Positions 1 to 9,259 of a stretch of 64,000 bases of DNA are shown here, one piece after another. The stretch lies in the NCBI RefSeq assembly GCF_012912005.1, contig NZ_JABBEA010000007.1:186001-250000 (forward strand), read 5' to 3'. Each line of letters opens with the position of its first letter. Within the stretch, counting starts at the first letter, position 1. Origin of the DNA: Paenibacillus sp. SZ31 (GTDB taxonomy: Bacteria > Bacillota > Bacilli > Paenibacillales > Paenibacillaceae). Made by a program: the position numbers and the translations under genes. Under the pieces are notes generated by a model. That model ran no database searches. It was given only the letters and a program-made list of their open reading frames with translations, and was not told the origin of the DNA.

Positions 1-1
1 C

Positions 2-394
2 AAAAACGCAGGCGCGATTATCTCTCAGCCTTTCGGCAGTGTAATGCGTAGTGTGCTTGTCGCCATCTATGAACTGGGTGCAGATGAAGTTCTGGTTGTC
101 GGACATACGGAATGCGGTATGGCTTCCCTTCACGCAGAGACGATGATTGGACATATGGTTGAACGTGGCGTATCTGAAGAAGTCATGACAACCCTTGAGA
201 ACTCTGGCATCCGTTTGCAAAAATGGTTGCGCGGGTTTGACAGCGTCGAAGAAGGGGTAAAACATACTGTGGAAGTGATCAAGAAGCATCCTCTACTTCC
301 TCCCAATGTACCCGTCCACGGCATGGTTATCGATTCTGCTACAGGTGAGCTTGATCTTGTCGCTGAGGGGTATGGACAACAGGCATCTCTCTAA
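2..394 (+). CDS. beta-carbonic anhydrase (5' end cut by the window edge)
   Basis: The frame is open to the left edge, so only the C-terminal 130 residues are present. Beta-class carbonic anhydrases interconvert CO2 and bicarbonate in the cytoplasm using a zinc held by Cys-His-Cys. The piece shows the NAGAII strand, then VVGHTECGM, which carries the His and the second Cys zinc ligand; the first Cys ligand lies upstream of the window. The C-terminal VHGMVIDSATGELDLV strand is typical of the short bacterial proteins of this class. A strong terminator follows directly. Family call is firm; the start is not visible. Confidence 0.9.
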   Translation, partial: KNAGAIISQPFGSVMRSVLVAIYELGADEVLVVGHTECGMASLHAETMIGHMVERGVSEEVMTTLENSGIRLQKWLRGFDSVEEGVKHTVEVIKKHPLLPPNVPVHGMVIDSATGELDLVAEGYGQQASL

Positions 395-403
395 ATGGTT
401 TGG

Positions 404-433
404 AGTGCGGACCTTATGGTTCGCACTTTTTTT
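404..433 (+). terminator. rho-independent terminator of the carbonic anhydrase gene
   Basis: Ten-base-pair stem AGTGCGGACC / GGTTCGCACT (one G-U pair) with a TTAT loop, followed by seven T. It starts 10 bases after the stop codon. Confidence 0.9.
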
Positions 434-566
434 GTCTAAATTGAGGCAGTTGCTCTGTCAGGTTGTCAAACCATACAGTTTCAGTGTACACTTTTATGAA
501 AGCGGTCAAAGAAAGCAAAATTGATTATTTTCTCTGACCCAGCCCTAATATTAAGGAGACATGTGC

Positions 567-1133
567 ATGAACATACTTTCCTACGGATTGCTCGGGCTGC
601 TTACCCGCGAGGAGTCATCGGGCTATGATCTGATGCTGAAAATCCAGCCTCATTGGCAGGCTAAGCACAGCCAGATCTACCCACTCCTGTCCAAGATGGA
701 AAACGATGAGTTATTGGCCTCCCGCTGGGTACAACAGTCTGACAAACCGGACAAGAAAATGTACGCAGTTACGGAAAAAGGCATTGAAAAGCTCTTGGAA
801 TGGATGATTACTCCTGTTACCGCACCGGTTACGCGCGATGAATTTAATTTGCGTATCTTGTGTGTTGGCATTGCGGAAGACGGAAGCATGAGACGCATTC
901 TAAATGAGCGTAAAAGCTGGTTTATGGAACGCATACGTTATTTCGAGGAACTGAAATCACGTATACCTCTGGATAATCTTCGTGTAGGCAACCGAGATTT
1001 TGGAAGCTACATCCTGGTACAAAAGGGGTTAATGCATGCGCAAACAGGCCTGGAATGGTGTAACTGGGTTACCCAATTGCTTGATGGCCAAGCTGCAATT
1101 CAAGACCCAAGTCCAAGCGTTTCAGAAATTTAA
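567..1133 (+). CDS. PadR family transcriptional regulator
   Basis: A 188-residue protein with an N-terminal PadR winged helix (MNILSYGLLGLL, then SGYDL and the HSQIYPLLSKME recognition region, about residues 1-80) and a C-terminal helical Vir_act_alpha_C-type dimerisation domain (about 90-175). PadR proteins are usually repressors that answer phenolic compounds, drugs or cell-envelope stress. An in-frame ATG at 561 sits only 2 bases after AAGGAG (553-558), so ATG 567, 8 bases away, is preferred and also matches the usual PadR N-terminus. No target gene is obvious: the upstream gene is closed by a terminator and the downstream gene encodes an unrelated membrane protein. Confidence 0.88.
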   Translation: MNILSYGLLGLLTREESSGYDLMLKIQPHWQAKHSQIYPLLSKMENDELLASRWVQQSDKPDKKMYAVTEKGIEKLLEWMITPVTAPVTRDEFNLRILCVGIAEDGSMRRILNERKSWFMERIRYFEELKSRIPLDNLRVGNRDFGSYILVQKGLMHAQTGLEWCNWVTQLLDGQAAIQDPSPSVSEI

Positions 1134-1230
1134 TAAAATTTGAAACGTTCCTGCAAGTCGACCGTATTACATGAGTAAGGCCCATTTTGGGCGATTCAAA
1201 CAATTTAATCGGGGGGTTACGATCTTTACA

Positions 1231-1734
1231 ATGAAGAAAAAATTTGGAGTTAAACATCTAATGATGGTATTTATGGCCTTTACATTATTGTTCGCAACAG
1301 TGGGAGTAACAAATCCGGATTCTGCGGATGCAAGACGTGGTGGCGGATTCAAATCCGGTACGAAAAGTTATAACAATACACCTAAGAAATCCGACTCCAA
1401 CAGTAACGTGAACCAATCCAATTCCGGCAATAACTCCGGTACTGGTGCAGCTGCAACTCGTGGTGGTGGATTCTTCGGCGGTGGCGGCGGATTCATGAAA
1501 GGCATGATGCTTGGTGGTCTTGCTGGTATGATGTTCGGCGGATTGTTCGGTGGCATGGGCGCCCTGGGTAACATCCTTGGATTGCTCGTGAACGTTGCAG
1601 CAATTATGTTGATCGTTATGTTGGCTATGGCACTCTTCAGAGCCATCTCCAATCGTCGTAAACCTGCAGCGGATGGCCGTTATGACCGTCGCAATGATCG
1701 TGATGATGATCGCAACAGAAACGGACGGTACTAA
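1231..1734 (+). CDS. glycine-rich secreted or membrane protein, Tim44-like N-terminal organisation
   Basis: A 167-residue protein. Residues 1-34 form a signal peptide ending near DSADA; then ARRGGGFKSG, a Ser/Asn-rich linker, a Gly/Met/Phe-rich block (about 85-115), a hydrophobic membrane segment (about 115-140) and a charged Arg/Asp-rich tail. This order (signal, ARRGGG, low-complexity linker, Gly-rich hairpin membrane segments) resembles the N-terminal part of bacterial Tim44-like proteins, but the Tim44 domain itself is absent. ATG 1231 was chosen because the signal peptide begins there; an in-frame ATG at 1171 would add 20 residues without a better ribosome site. The GGGGGG before 1231 is 14 bases away, which is long. 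Function unknown. yxcD follows 5 bases downstream. Confidence 0.7.
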   Translation: MKKKFGVKHLMMVFMAFTLLFATVGVTNPDSADARRGGGFKSGTKSYNNTPKKSDSNSNVNQSNSGNNSGTGAAATRGGGFFGGGGGFMKGMMLGGLAGMMFGGLFGGMGALGNILGLLVNVAAIMLIVMLAMALFRAISNRRKPAADGRYDRRNDRDDDRNRNGRY

Positions 1735-1739
1735 TCTCT

Positions 1740-2018
1740 ATGGTTCTGAGCATGGATGAAATTGTGAATGCAATCTGTATTCATATGGCAGAACGTAAGG
1801 GTGTACGTCCAACCGATGTGAACGTAGAACTGAGCTGGGAAGAAGATACAGGTTATTCCGCTGAAGTTTGGATTCAAGGCCGCAGTCAATATCTGGTGGA
1901 GTCCAATATGATTGAAGCGATTCTTCGCTACCTGCACAGTGAATACAACATCCGGGCGTACCGTGAGAACGTACGACTTGATCTGGATGAAGAGATCACA
2001 GCGATTGTTAATCAATAA
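1740..2018 (+). CDS. yxcD: YxcD family (DUF2653) protein
   Basis: A 92-residue acidic protein with MDEIVNAICIHMAERKGVRP followed by an alternating beta-strand and helix pattern and an acidic C-terminus (LDLDEEI). This matches the YxcD/DUF2653 family of Bacillota, whose function is not known. The start is 5 bases after the stop of the preceding gene and no separate ribosome site is seen, so translation is probably coupled; ATG 1752 (MDEIV) is the alternative start. The tight pairing suggests the two proteins act together. Confidence 0.8.
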   Translation: MVLSMDEIVNAICIHMAERKGVRPTDVNVELSWEEDTGYSAEVWIQGRSQYLVESNMIEAILRYLHSEYNIRAYRENVRLDLDEEITAIVNQ

Positions 2019-2045
2019 TATAGGTCAAGCAATGACCTGATATAC

Positions 2046-2098
2046 AAAAGACCGTCTCCGCTCTGTCGCCTGACAGAGATGGAAGACGGTCTTTTTGT
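2046..2098. terminator. bidirectional terminator between yxcD and tyrS
   Basis: Long stem with outer arms AAAAGACCGTCT / AGACGGTCTTTTT and an inner CTCTGTC / GACAGAG hairpin, lying between convergent genes. There are T runs in both directions. Confidence 0.9.
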
Positions 2099-2157
2099 TT
2101 CTGTTTAAGTGTTGTGATGTAGTCTGATACATCTCTTTACGTTCTAATACTCAGACA

Positions 2158-3420
2158 CTATGATTGGAGTTTAACCAGGCTGTAGTTCTTTTTACCTTTA
2201 CGGATAATGATGAATCTACCACCAATCGCATGCTCTGCCGACACCGTGAATTCAAGCTCCGTAATTTTCTCACCATTCATGGAGATTGCACCTTTAGTGA
2301 CATCTTCACGTGCCTGACGCTTGGATGGCTCCAGCCCCAGATCCACGAGCCAGTCCACGATATTTTTCGCTTCGCCGTCCGTTTCAAATGTTGGCATTTC
2401 CTTAAAGCCCTGCTCAATTTCGTCGGCTGTCAGGGAACGGATATCTCCACTAAACAGCGCTGCTGTAATCCGCTTAGCCTGTTCCAGCATTTCTTCGCCG
2501 TGAACGAATTTCGTCATTTCTTCCGCGAGTGCTTTCTGTGCTTCACGTTTGTGCGGCTCTGTCTCTACCTTTTCAGCCAAAGCTTCAATTTCTTCTTTGC
2601 TCAGGAAAGTAAAGTATTTCAAGTATTTAATGACATCACGGTCATCTGTATTCGCCCAGAACTGGTAGAACTCAAATGGTGTCGTTTTGTTCGGATCAAG
2701 CCAAATTGCTCCGCCAGCTGTTTTACCGAATTTGGTTCCGTCGGATTTGAGCATGAGCGGGATGGTCAGACCGTACGCCTTCGCTTCAGATCCTTCTTTT
2801 TTACGAATCAAATCAAGACCACTCGTGATATTCCCCCATTGATCAGAACCGCCGATTTGAAGCTGTACATCTTCGTTCTGGAACAGGTGCAGGTAGTCGA
2901 GCGATTGAAGGATCTGGTAGGAAAACTCGGTGAACGAGATTCCGCCTTCCAGTCTGCTCGCAACTACATCCTTAGCGAGCATTGTGTTGAGGTTAAAGTT
3001 TTTGCCGTAGTCACGCAAGAATTCAATCACATTGATTTTGTGCGTCCAATCGTAGTTATTCACCATGCGAACTTGATTATCACCGTCTGTTACAAACAAC
3101 TTTTTCATCTGCGTTGTCAGTGCATCCACATTCTCCTGCACTTGCTCCATCGTTTGCAAAGAACGCTCTGCCTGACGACCACTTGGATCACCAATCGTAC
3201 CTGTAGCTCCACCAATCAGAATGACTGGACGATGTCCTGCCAGTTGAAAACGTTTCAGCATCATAAAGGGAATTAAATGTCCGATATGCATGCTGTCCCC
3301 CGTAGGGTCAACGCCGCAGTACAAGGAGACTGATCTGGTTTCAGTCAGTTCACGTAGTCCCTCTGCATCGGTCTGCTGGTTAATGGCGTCGCGCCACTCT
3401 AGTTCATCAATAATATTCAT
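2158..3420 (-). CDS. tyrS: tyrosyl-tRNA synthetase
   Basis: This 420-residue class I synthetase charges tRNA-Tyr with tyrosine in the cytoplasm. The class I signature is HIGH at residues 45-48, the KMSKS-equivalent is KFGKT at 230-234, and the tyrosine-binding region includes CGVDPTGDSMHIGH and the QIGGSDQWGN strand. A C-terminal S4-like RNA-binding domain (about 350-420) is present. Length is normal for bacterial TyrS. The gene is preceded by its own T-box leader and sigma-A promoter, so it is a single-gene transcription unit controlled by uncharged tRNA-Tyr. Confidence 0.97.
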   Translation of the reverse strand: MNIIDELEWRDAINQQTDAEGLRELTETRSVSLYCGVDPTGDSMHIGHLIPFMMLKRFQLAGHRPVILIGGATGTIGDPSGRQAERSLQTMEQVQENVDALTTQMKKLFVTDGDNQVRMVNNYDWTHKINVIEFLRDYGKNFNLNTMLAKDVVASRLEGGISFTEFSYQILQSLDYLHLFQNEDVQLQIGGSDQWGNITSGLDLIRKKEGSEAKAYGLTIPLMLKSDGTKFGKTAGGAIWLDPNKTTPFEFYQFWANTDDRDVIKYLKYFTFLSKEEIEALAEKVETEPHKREAQKALAEEMTKFVHGEEMLEQAKRITAALFSGDIRSLTADEIEQGFKEMPTFETDGEAKNIVDWLVDLGLEPSKRQAREDVTKGAISMNGEKITELEFTVSAEHAIGGRFIIIRKGKKNYSLVKLQS

Positions 3421-3504
3421 TTGTATAACCCCTTTTCTATCCTCAAGATTCAGTCATGATCTACGTCAAATTACGAAATTACACGCTGGAACGGCTTTTT
3501 TGGA

Positions 3505-3766
3505 CACAAAAAAATCGCCTCCTTGTCTTCATTAGACACAGGGACGATTATCATAACCGTGGTACCACCCAAATTGCATGAATAACACGCCACCTTAACA
3601 CGCTATCCATACCACTTTCGGCAATATATCGTTTGCCCTTCCGCTTGGCATTACCCAAGTACTCCAGAGTGTAATTCGCAGCCCTTGTATGTATCAGGTT
3701 CCATCAACCCCTGACTTTCTGTAACAGGGACAAAGCCGCTACTGCGCTCTATCAACGTGATTCATG
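3505..3766 (-). promoter_or_regulatory. T-box leader of tyrS (tyrosine specific)
   Basis: On the minus strand the leader carries the Stem I landmark AGAAAGTC (near 3720), a candidate specifier codon TAC for tyrosine at 3671-3673 inside GAATTACACT, the conserved T-box sequence GGGTGGTACCACGG at 3557-3570, and an intrinsic terminator at 3508-3548 ending in a run of T. Uncharged tRNA-Tyr is expected to pair with the specifier and the T-box bulge, favouring the antiterminator. Landmark order and spacing are canonical. Confidence 0.93.
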
Positions 3767-3782
3767 TATTCAATTTATAGCA

Positions 3783-3811
3783 AGTATAGCCGAACGTTTG
3801 AGTCATTGCAA
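3783..3811 (-). promoter_or_regulatory. sigma-A promoter of tyrS
   Basis: Minus-strand -35 TTGCAA (3806-3811) and -10 TATACT (3783-3788) separated by 17 bases, just upstream of the T-box leader. Confidence 0.75.
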
Positions 3812-3951
3812 GGCCAAGTATGCAATCTTTGAACAGAACTACGGATGCATAGTTGAAACCAGCTTATATCGTTATCATGTTCAATTCTCGTGATAGCAAC
3901 CATAGGCTTTCTACGCAATCTGATGCTCATGTAAATATGGATTGTCGTAAT

Positions 3952-3973
3952 GAAAAAGCTGCCAAAGGCAGCT
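3952..3973 (-). terminator. terminator of selO
   Basis: Minus-strand AGCTGCC-TTT-GGCAGCT followed by TTTT, about 20 bases after the selO stop codon. Confidence 0.85.
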
Positions 3974-3993
3974 CTCTCAAGAAAACTTTCATT

Positions 3994-5463
3994 TTAGGTT
4001 CCGCAGAATGTGCGATAAGACGGATCACATGAAACCGGCAAGGTAGCGTAGTCAGCCTGTTCTGGTGTATACGCATAAGGCTGTTGCAGAACTGCAAGAA
4101 GTTGTTGCATCACACTATAGTCTCCATGATTCTCAGCTCGTTCCAGTGCTTCTTCTACCCGATCATTCCGAGGAATAACTGCTGGATTGTTACTCTTCAT
4201 TTGTTGTATAACTACATCTTTTGTTTCGGACTGTCGCTCTAATCTGGACTGCCAACGTGAATACCACTCGTTAAACTCAGGTACTCCATTCAGGTTGGTT
4301 CCTTCCAAGGTACCTAGCGTCAGTGCCACGAACGTGTTCGTAAAATCTGCGGAATGTTTATCCATCAGTTCAATAAGTTCTTTAATTAGAGTTTCATCTT
4401 CCGCTTCTTCATTGAACAGTCCCAATTTGGCTCGCATGCCTGATAACCAGTGATGATGATACAACTCTGAGAATTGCGCGATGGCATCCTGTGCGATTTG
4501 CACGGCCTGCTCCTCGTCTTCATGCAGCAGCGGTATAAGTGTCTCGGCAAAACGTGCCAAGTTCCATCCGCCAATATACGGTTGATTGCCATATGCATAA
4601 CGACCTTGCTTATCAATTGAACTAAACACCGTACTCGGATTATAAGCATCCATAAAAGCGCATGGTCCGTAATCAATCGTTTCTCCACTGATCGCCATAT
4701 TGTCCGTATTCATCACGCCATGAATGAAGCCAACTCGCTGCCACTGCGCAATAAGTGCCGCCTGAAGCTTGATCACTTCCTGAAGCAATCGAAGATAACG
4801 ATCTTCATCTCCTTCAACCTGGGGAAAATGTCGCTCCAATGTGTAGTCTGCGAGAGTTCTCAGTTCCTCTTTCGATCCCCAACGCGCTGCATACTGAAAC
4901 GTCGCTACTCGAATATGACTGGCAGCTACTCGTGTCAGTATGGCACCCGGTCGTTCTGATTCACGGACGATATGCTCTCCTGTGGACACAACTGCCAGAC
5001 TCCGTGTGGTTGGAATGCCGAGTGCATACATCGCTTCACTTATGATATATTCACGCAACATTGGTCCAACTGCGGCACGTCCATCCCCTGCGCGAGAGTA
5101 TGGAGTTCTTCCCGAACCTTTGAGCTGAATATCTACGCGCTCCCCCTGTGGGGTAATATGTTCACCAAGAAGCAATGCCCGTCCGTCACCCAGCATGTTG
5201 AAATTGCCAAATTGATGACCTGCATAGGCCTGAGCGAGAGGCTCAGCTCCTTGCGGGGTTACATTTCCTGCAAATACGGCGGCACCTTCTTGTGTGTTCA
5301 GCGCTTCGGCGTTCAAGCCAAGTTCTGTTGCAAGCGTAGCATTGAAGATAAGCAGATCCGGTGATTCAACTGGCTCCGCTCCCTGGCTTGTGTAGAATGT
5401 TTGCGGCAGACGTGCATAACTATTGTCAAAATTCAAACGGGTTTCCAGCTTAGCTTGTTGCAT
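3994..5463 (-). CDS. selO: SelO (YdiU) pseudokinase-fold protein AMPylase
   Basis: A 489-residue protein of the SelO/YdiU family, which has a protein-kinase fold and transfers AMP from ATP to Ser/Thr/Tyr of target proteins, linked to redox control. Visible family motifs are [22 protein letters not shown], the nucleotide-binding [17 protein letters not shown] and [13 protein letters not shown]. In the middle, [12 protein letters not shown] is the catalytic-loop equivalent and [10 protein letters not shown] holds the metal-binding Asp. The C-terminus ends TFCGT; the near-terminal Cys is at the position where eukaryotic homologues have selenocysteine. Start: ATG 5463 lies 11 bases after AGGAG; an upstream in-frame ATG at 5499 precedes that site and is unlikely. 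Confidence 0.93.
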   Translation of the reverse strand: MQQAKLETRLNFDNSYARLPQTFYTSQGAEPVESPDLLIFNATLATELGLNAEALNTQEGAAVFAGNVTPQGAEPLAQAYAGHQFGNFNMLGDGRALLLGEHITPQGERVDIQLKGSGRTPYSRAGDGRAAVGPMLREYIISEAMYALGIPTTRSLAVVSTGEHIVRESERPGAILTRVAASHIRVATFQYAARWGSKEELRTLADYTLERHFPQVEGDEDRYLRLLQEVIKLQAALIAQWQRVGFIHGVMNTDNMAISGETIDYGPCAFMDAYNPSTVFSSIDKQGRYAYGNQPYIGGWNLARFAETLIPLLHEDEEQAVQIAQDAIAQFSELYHHHWLSGMRAKLGLFNEEAEDETLIKELIELMDKHSADFTNTFVALTLGTLEGTNLNGVPEFNEWYSRWQSRLERQSETKDVVIQQMKSNNPAVIPRNDRVEEALERAENHGDYSVMQQLLAVLQQPYAYTPEQADYATLPVSCDPSYRTFCGT

Positions 5464-5677
5464 GAGGATCACAACTCCTTTTTTTGACCAAGGGAACATC
5501 CCTTGTTGTTATTGTAGCCTTGTGAACCAATGCTCATTTATGTAGTCGCATGGATATTCAATATAAAGGAACACATAAAATGTTCTTGATGAAACTTTAG
5601 CATATTTACATTCCTTTTGCATTCCTTCGCAATAACTTTCGTATGAAAATCATCATTTAGAGTCACAGCTTCCAAGC

Positions 5678-5702
5678 AAATAAAAACCCAAGAGGTTCTG
5701 TT
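5678..5702 (-). terminator. possible weak terminator after pbuX
   Basis: Minus-strand AGAACC-TCTT-GGGTTTTTA. The stem is only 4-5 base pairs but is followed by a T run, and it lies about 40 bases after the pbuX stop. Nothing else is evident in the 275 bases between pbuX and selO. Confidence 0.4.
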
Positions 5703-5740
5703 CCATTCATTAAATCAGTTTGGTTATCGTAGAAAAAGAA

Positions 5741-7057
5741 TTACGTATGTGCTTCTTGTGCCTGTACAGGCTGAAGAGGCAAGCTTTCTTTTTTGAAGCC
5801 GAGGTTGAAGAAGACATTGAGCAAAATAGCTGACAGACTTCCTGTGATAATGCCATCGCTCACAATAATACGAATGCTTTGGGGAAGTTGAGCAAACAGA
5901 TCCGGTACAGCGGTAACACCAAGACCAAGTGAAACGGAGCAAGCCACGATCAACAGATTGGATTGTTTGCCGAAGTCGACGTTTTGCAGCATTTTGATCC
6001 CGGATGAGACGACCATTCCAAACAGGACAACAGTCGCCCCACCTAATACAGCACTCGGAATAATCGTTGCAAAAGCAGCTACTTTGGGAATAAGTCCGAG
6101 AAAGACCAGAATGCCTCCGGCTGCAACCACCACATTGGTCGTTTTCACCTTGGAGAGCTGAACCAAACCGACATTCTGCGCAAATGTATTGTATGGAAAG
6201 GCATTGAATATGCCACCTAGAACAAACGCGAGACCTTCTGCGCGATATCCCCGTGCCAGATCTTTTTCGTTGATCGGTTGATCGCAGATTTTACTCAAAG
6301 CCATAAATACACCTGTTGATTCGATAATAACTACCGTACCTACAATGATCATTGTAATAATGGGACCGATCTCGAAGGTTGGCCATCCAAAGTAGAAGGG
6401 TTGGGGCAAATGGAACCAAGAGGCTTCCTGTACAGCGGCAAAATTCACTTTTCCCATGAAGGCTGCTATGAGGGTTCCCACGATAATCCCCAGGAGAACT
6501 GCCAGGGATTTAACAAAACCACGAGCGTATCGATTCAGGATCAGAATGAAAAGTAATACGCCAAAGGAAAGCGCCAAATTGTCCAAACTTCCGAAATTCT
6601 CGCTGTTTGCTCCACCCGCCATGTTCTTAATGCCGGTTGGGATCAGTGCAAGACCGATAATGGTTACCACTGTACCGATCACGACTGGTGGAAACAATTT
6701 GACGATTTTGCTGAAAAATACGGCAAAGATGACGATAAATAATCCGGCTGCGATGATCGACCCATATATGGCAGGAATTCCGTATTGCGATCCAATGGCA
6801 ATCATAGGTGTGACCGCTACAAAAGAACTTCCGAGCACCGCTGGCAAACCTATACCCAAGTACTTCCCTTTCCGAGCCTGAAGCCATGTTGCAATCCCAC
6901 ACGTTAACAGGTCAATGGATACGAGATACGCCAACTGCTCTGCAGTCAAATTTAGCGCTCTGCCCACAAGCAAAGGTACTAGAATTGCTCCCGCATACAT
7001 CGCGAGTACGTGCTGAATCCCCAGTGAAAAAATTTTCATCTTTTTGGTTTCTTTCAT
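5741..7057 (-). CDS. pbuX: xanthine permease, NCS2 family
   Basis: A 438-residue membrane protein with 12 or more predicted hydrophobic segments, of the nucleobase:cation symporter-2 family. It closely follows the known Bacillus PbuX pattern: LSLGIQHVLAMYAGAI-like N-terminus, YLVSIDLLTCG, GLPAVLGSSFVAVTPM, VIIESTGVFMAL carrying the substrate-binding Glu, and AFPYNTFAQNVGLVQLS. The expected role is proton-driven xanthine uptake; uric acid is the main alternative substrate because PucJ/PucK are close relatives. ATG 7057 was chosen because AGGGGGG lies 9 bases upstream; in-frame ATG 7087 has no ribosome site. No xpt gene is adjacent and no purine riboswitch could be seen in the leader. Confidence 0.88.
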   Translation of the reverse strand: MKETKKMKIFSLGIQHVLAMYAGAILVPLLVGRALNLTAEQLAYLVSIDLLTCGIATWLQARKGKYLGIGLPAVLGSSFVAVTPMIAIGSQYGIPAIYGSIIAAGLFIVIFAVFFSKIVKLFPPVVIGTVVTIIGLALIPTGIKNMAGGANSENFGSLDNLALSFGVLLFILILNRYARGFVKSLAVLLGIIVGTLIAAFMGKVNFAAVQEASWFHLPQPFYFGWPTFEIGPIITMIIVGTVVIIESTGVFMALSKICDQPINEKDLARGYRAEGLAFVLGGIFNAFPYNTFAQNVGLVQLSKVKTTNVVVAAGGILVFLGLIPKVAAFATIIPSAVLGGATVVLFGMVVSSGIKMLQNVDFGKQSNLLIVACSVSLGLGVTAVPDLFAQLPQSIRIIVSDGIITGSLSAILLNVFFNLGFKKESLPLQPVQAQEAHT

Positions 7058-7373
7058 CCCACGTTGCCCCCCTGAAATTAGAATCAACCGAACCGCTGCA
7101 AAATCATGTTATGTTGATTCACATTATATAAACTATTCAGGGAAGTTCCATGATTCATAACATAGAATTGTTATAACATATAAATAGCCCAACTTAAATT
7201 GGGCGTGTTGTACAAAAGGGAATCTTAAACCTTTTATGTCGCGTTATATTAGTTAACACAATAATTAACACAATCCTTTTTACACTCAGAAGAAATAAAA
7301 TTGAACGTGTGATTTATCTTGAAGTATTCATGTTGAGACATAATGTCCGTACATCATAACTTGTTTCATATTC

Positions 7374-8153
7374 TCAGCTTGTCCAGTTAAGAGGCTTGAT
7401 GTTAAAACGCTGCTCCATGACCTCTCCGTTCAGATGACCCCTCTCCGTAAACAATAATTCTTCTCTAGTCATCAGAACAACGGATGAAGCTCTAGTTCCA
7501 TAGTCAAATTTTTCACTTTTAACAAATATGGGAGAAAGCAAACGTTCCCATTCCATTGGAACACCTGTATGGGGTAGAAGCTCATCCACTGAAGGGTCTG
7601 CCGATTGTAGCAAATCTAATATTTGCTCTGTCAGGGTACTTTCTTCCTCCCCGTTGATGATTTTCTCCAGTCCTTCTTTTCCACGTTTCACCTTAGGCCA
7701 ATCCGTATTGATCAAATGATTACTAATCCCGTATATTCCCGGTTCCAACTTCATCACAACGTTGCCCACATTAGAATAATAATAGAGGTCGTCTGGATCA
7801 CCCACCAACAAATTGTATCCAGGGTAATCATTGCGATTTTGCTCCGCACGTTGCATATATTGCTCAGGTGAGGACGTTCCCTTTAAAAAATCAGCAACCA
7901 GATCTCCTCTTGAACACTTGGCATGTACATCTTCATTCGGATCACGATAATTCGTGACAGCAGCCAGACGTCCCCCTGTTGTTACGCCCATCCAGGTTCC
8001 CATTTTCGACAAATCCCGGCCTGCCAATATTTGAGGGTGATCTTCCCAATAATGTGCTTGAGCCGTAGGTCTGTGATAGAATTCATCCCTATTGGATCCC
8101 AATATAAACGGATACTTTGGATGCATGTTGTAAGCAAATAAAATCAAACACAT
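7374..8153 (-). CDS. NRDE (TANGO2-type) family protein
   Basis: A 259-residue protein beginning MCLILFA with the SNRDEFYHRPT motif that names the NRDE family, followed by LAGRDLSKMGTWMGVT and AVTNYRDP. TANGO2/NRDE proteins occur in bacteria and eukaryotes; the conserved Cys2 suggests an N-terminal nucleophile fold, and animal members are linked to heme and lipid handling. Biochemical activity is not settled. ATG 8153 restores the conserved MC start and lies 12 bases after AGGAG; a TTG at 8165 directly abuts that site. Last gene of a probable tetR-Dabb-NRDE operon. Confidence 0.88.
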   Translation of the reverse strand: MCLILFAYNMHPKYPFILGSNRDEFYHRPTAQAHYWEDHPQILAGRDLSKMGTWMGVTTGGRLAAVTNYRDPNEDVHAKCSRGDLVADFLKGTSSPEQYMQRAEQNRNDYPGYNLLVGDPDDLYYYSNVGNVVMKLEPGIYGISNHLINTDWPKVKRGKEGLEKIINGEEESTLTEQILDLLQSADPSVDELLPHTGVPMEWERLLSPIFVKSEKFDYGTRASSVVLMTREELLFTERGHLNGEVMEQRFNIKPLNWTS

Positions 8154-8199
8154 GGAAATCTTCAACTCCTAGATTCGTTAAACCTCTGATATCGGGGCT

Positions 8200-8499
8200 T
8201 TATATCGCATAATCAACTACAATTACATCTTCCACCCAACCATCCAAGGAAGCTACAAATGCCTGATGAGCAGGATGTGGACCATAGGCGCGCAACGCGT
8301 CCTGATCTTCAAACGTCACTCGTAATCCAATCGTATAGCCTTGAATACGGTCCGTTTCTTCCGTTGCATTGATTCCTGCCGTCAGCGCGACGATTCCCGG
8401 AATTTCTTCCTGTAGTGCGAGCAATTGAGCCACCAATTCCTGCTGCTTGTCAGTCGTAATTTTATCGTTAAATTTAAAAACAACCAAATGTTCAAACAT
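8200..8499 (-). CDS. Dabb (stress-responsive A/B barrel) domain protein
   Basis: A 99-residue protein starting MFEHLVVFKFND, with GLRVTFEDQDALRAYGPHPAHQAFV and a C-terminal VIVVDYAI strand. This is the dimeric alpha-beta barrel (Dabb) pattern seen in small stress proteins and some polyketide cyclases. Start ATG 8499 follows AGAGGAGG by a good distance. It sits 46 bases upstream of the NRDE gene and 54 bases downstream of tetR, suggesting a shared transcript. Substrate unknown. Confidence 0.87.
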   Translation of the reverse strand: MFEHLVVFKFNDKITTDKQQELVAQLLALQEEIPGIVALTAGINATEETDRIQGYTIGLRVTFEDQDALRAYGPHPAHQAFVASLDGWVEDVIVVDYAI

Positions 8500-8553
8500 G
8501 TTCTTATTCCTCCTCTGTCCATTCGAATAGTAATGCAACTTCATTTAATGAAT

Positions 8554-9135
8554 TCAATTCAATAATTCCAACCCGCCGATCATGTAGGGGACAACTCGTT
8601 GGGCTAACTCAGCAGGGGATTCCTGCCCGCCTTCAATATTCCATCGATACGTTATTCCATAGATCGACCAGCTTAGCATGGTTGCCGTAATTTTCAGCGT
8701 TTTGGGATCTACATGCCCCGCTACTTTACTCATTAATTCAAGAAGGAATTGCTCCAGTTGCGTCTTGATGTTCTCTTCAATAATTGGTGCAACCGTCTCA
8801 TATTTTTTGATGCATCCATTACTTGAGACGTGATAATCGCATAATGAAAATATAAGTTGCTGAATGGTCTCAGCTGATAACCGTGCACCCGGGTCCACCC
8901 TCTTCGTTACATATTCCATAAAAGCATCCGACAACAAGGCTTCAAGGAGTGCATATTTATCCTGAAAATGGGCGTAAAATGTGGCCCTGTTGATTGTGGC
9001 TTGTTCCGTAATGTTTTGAATTGTAATGCTGTTGAAATTTTTAAGGCTCAAGTGGTATAAAAATGCATCAAGAATTAATTGACGAGTACGGATTACACGC
9101 GGATCGTTAGAATTGGAAGATACTACACCTGACAT
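8554..9135 (-). CDS. TetR/AcrR family transcriptional regulator
   Basis: A 193-residue one-component regulator. The N-terminal helix-turn-helix (about residues 15-65) includes RQLILDAF, the ITIQNITEQATINRATFYAHF recognition region (about 40-60) and DKYALLEALL; the rest is a helical ligand-binding and dimerisation domain with a TetR_C-like YGITYRWNIEGG. ATG 9135 follows AAGGAG by 9 bases. The gene is divergent from an Old Yellow Enzyme gene and its promoter region contains an imperfect inverted repeat, so it probably represses that reductase and its own operon. Regulation by an electrophile is an inference from the reductase. Confidence 0.88.
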   Translation of the reverse strand: MSGVVSSNSNDPRVIRTRQLILDAFLYHLSLKNFNSITIQNITEQATINRATFYAHFQDKYALLEALLSDAFMEYVTKRVDPGARLSAETIQQLIFSLCDYHVSSNGCIKKYETVAPIIEENIKTQLEQFLLELMSKVAGHVDPKTLKITATMLSWSIYGITYRWNIEGGQESPAELAQRVVPYMIGGLELLN

Positions 9136-9180
9136 TTCCTAATACTCCTTTGTACTAAAGATCGTTGGATAGGTTCTTCT

Positions 9181-9209
9181 ATTATAGATAAGTGCTGTTT
9201 ATTCAACAA
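9181..9209 (-). promoter_or_regulatory. sigma-A promoter of the tetR operon
   Basis: Minus-strand -35 TTGTTG (9204-9209), 17-base spacer, -10 TATAAT (9181-9186). Confidence 0.7.
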
Positions 9210-9259
9210 GTAAAAAGGGATTTCGGATTGCCAAGTCATCATACAATTTTCGAAGTCTT

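Noticed and set aside
2164..3276. Long open frame (370 codons) antisense to tyrS
   Set aside because: tyrS is a clear gene with T-box and promoter; the antisense frame has no ribosome site and its translation is Phe/Cys/His-rich without any domain.
7088..7373. Purine riboswitch expected before pbuX
   Set aside because: I looked for the conserved loop and P1 pattern in the 285-base leader on the minus strand and did not find it; only a small GCCCAA/TTGGGC hairpin at 7187-7204 without a T run is present.
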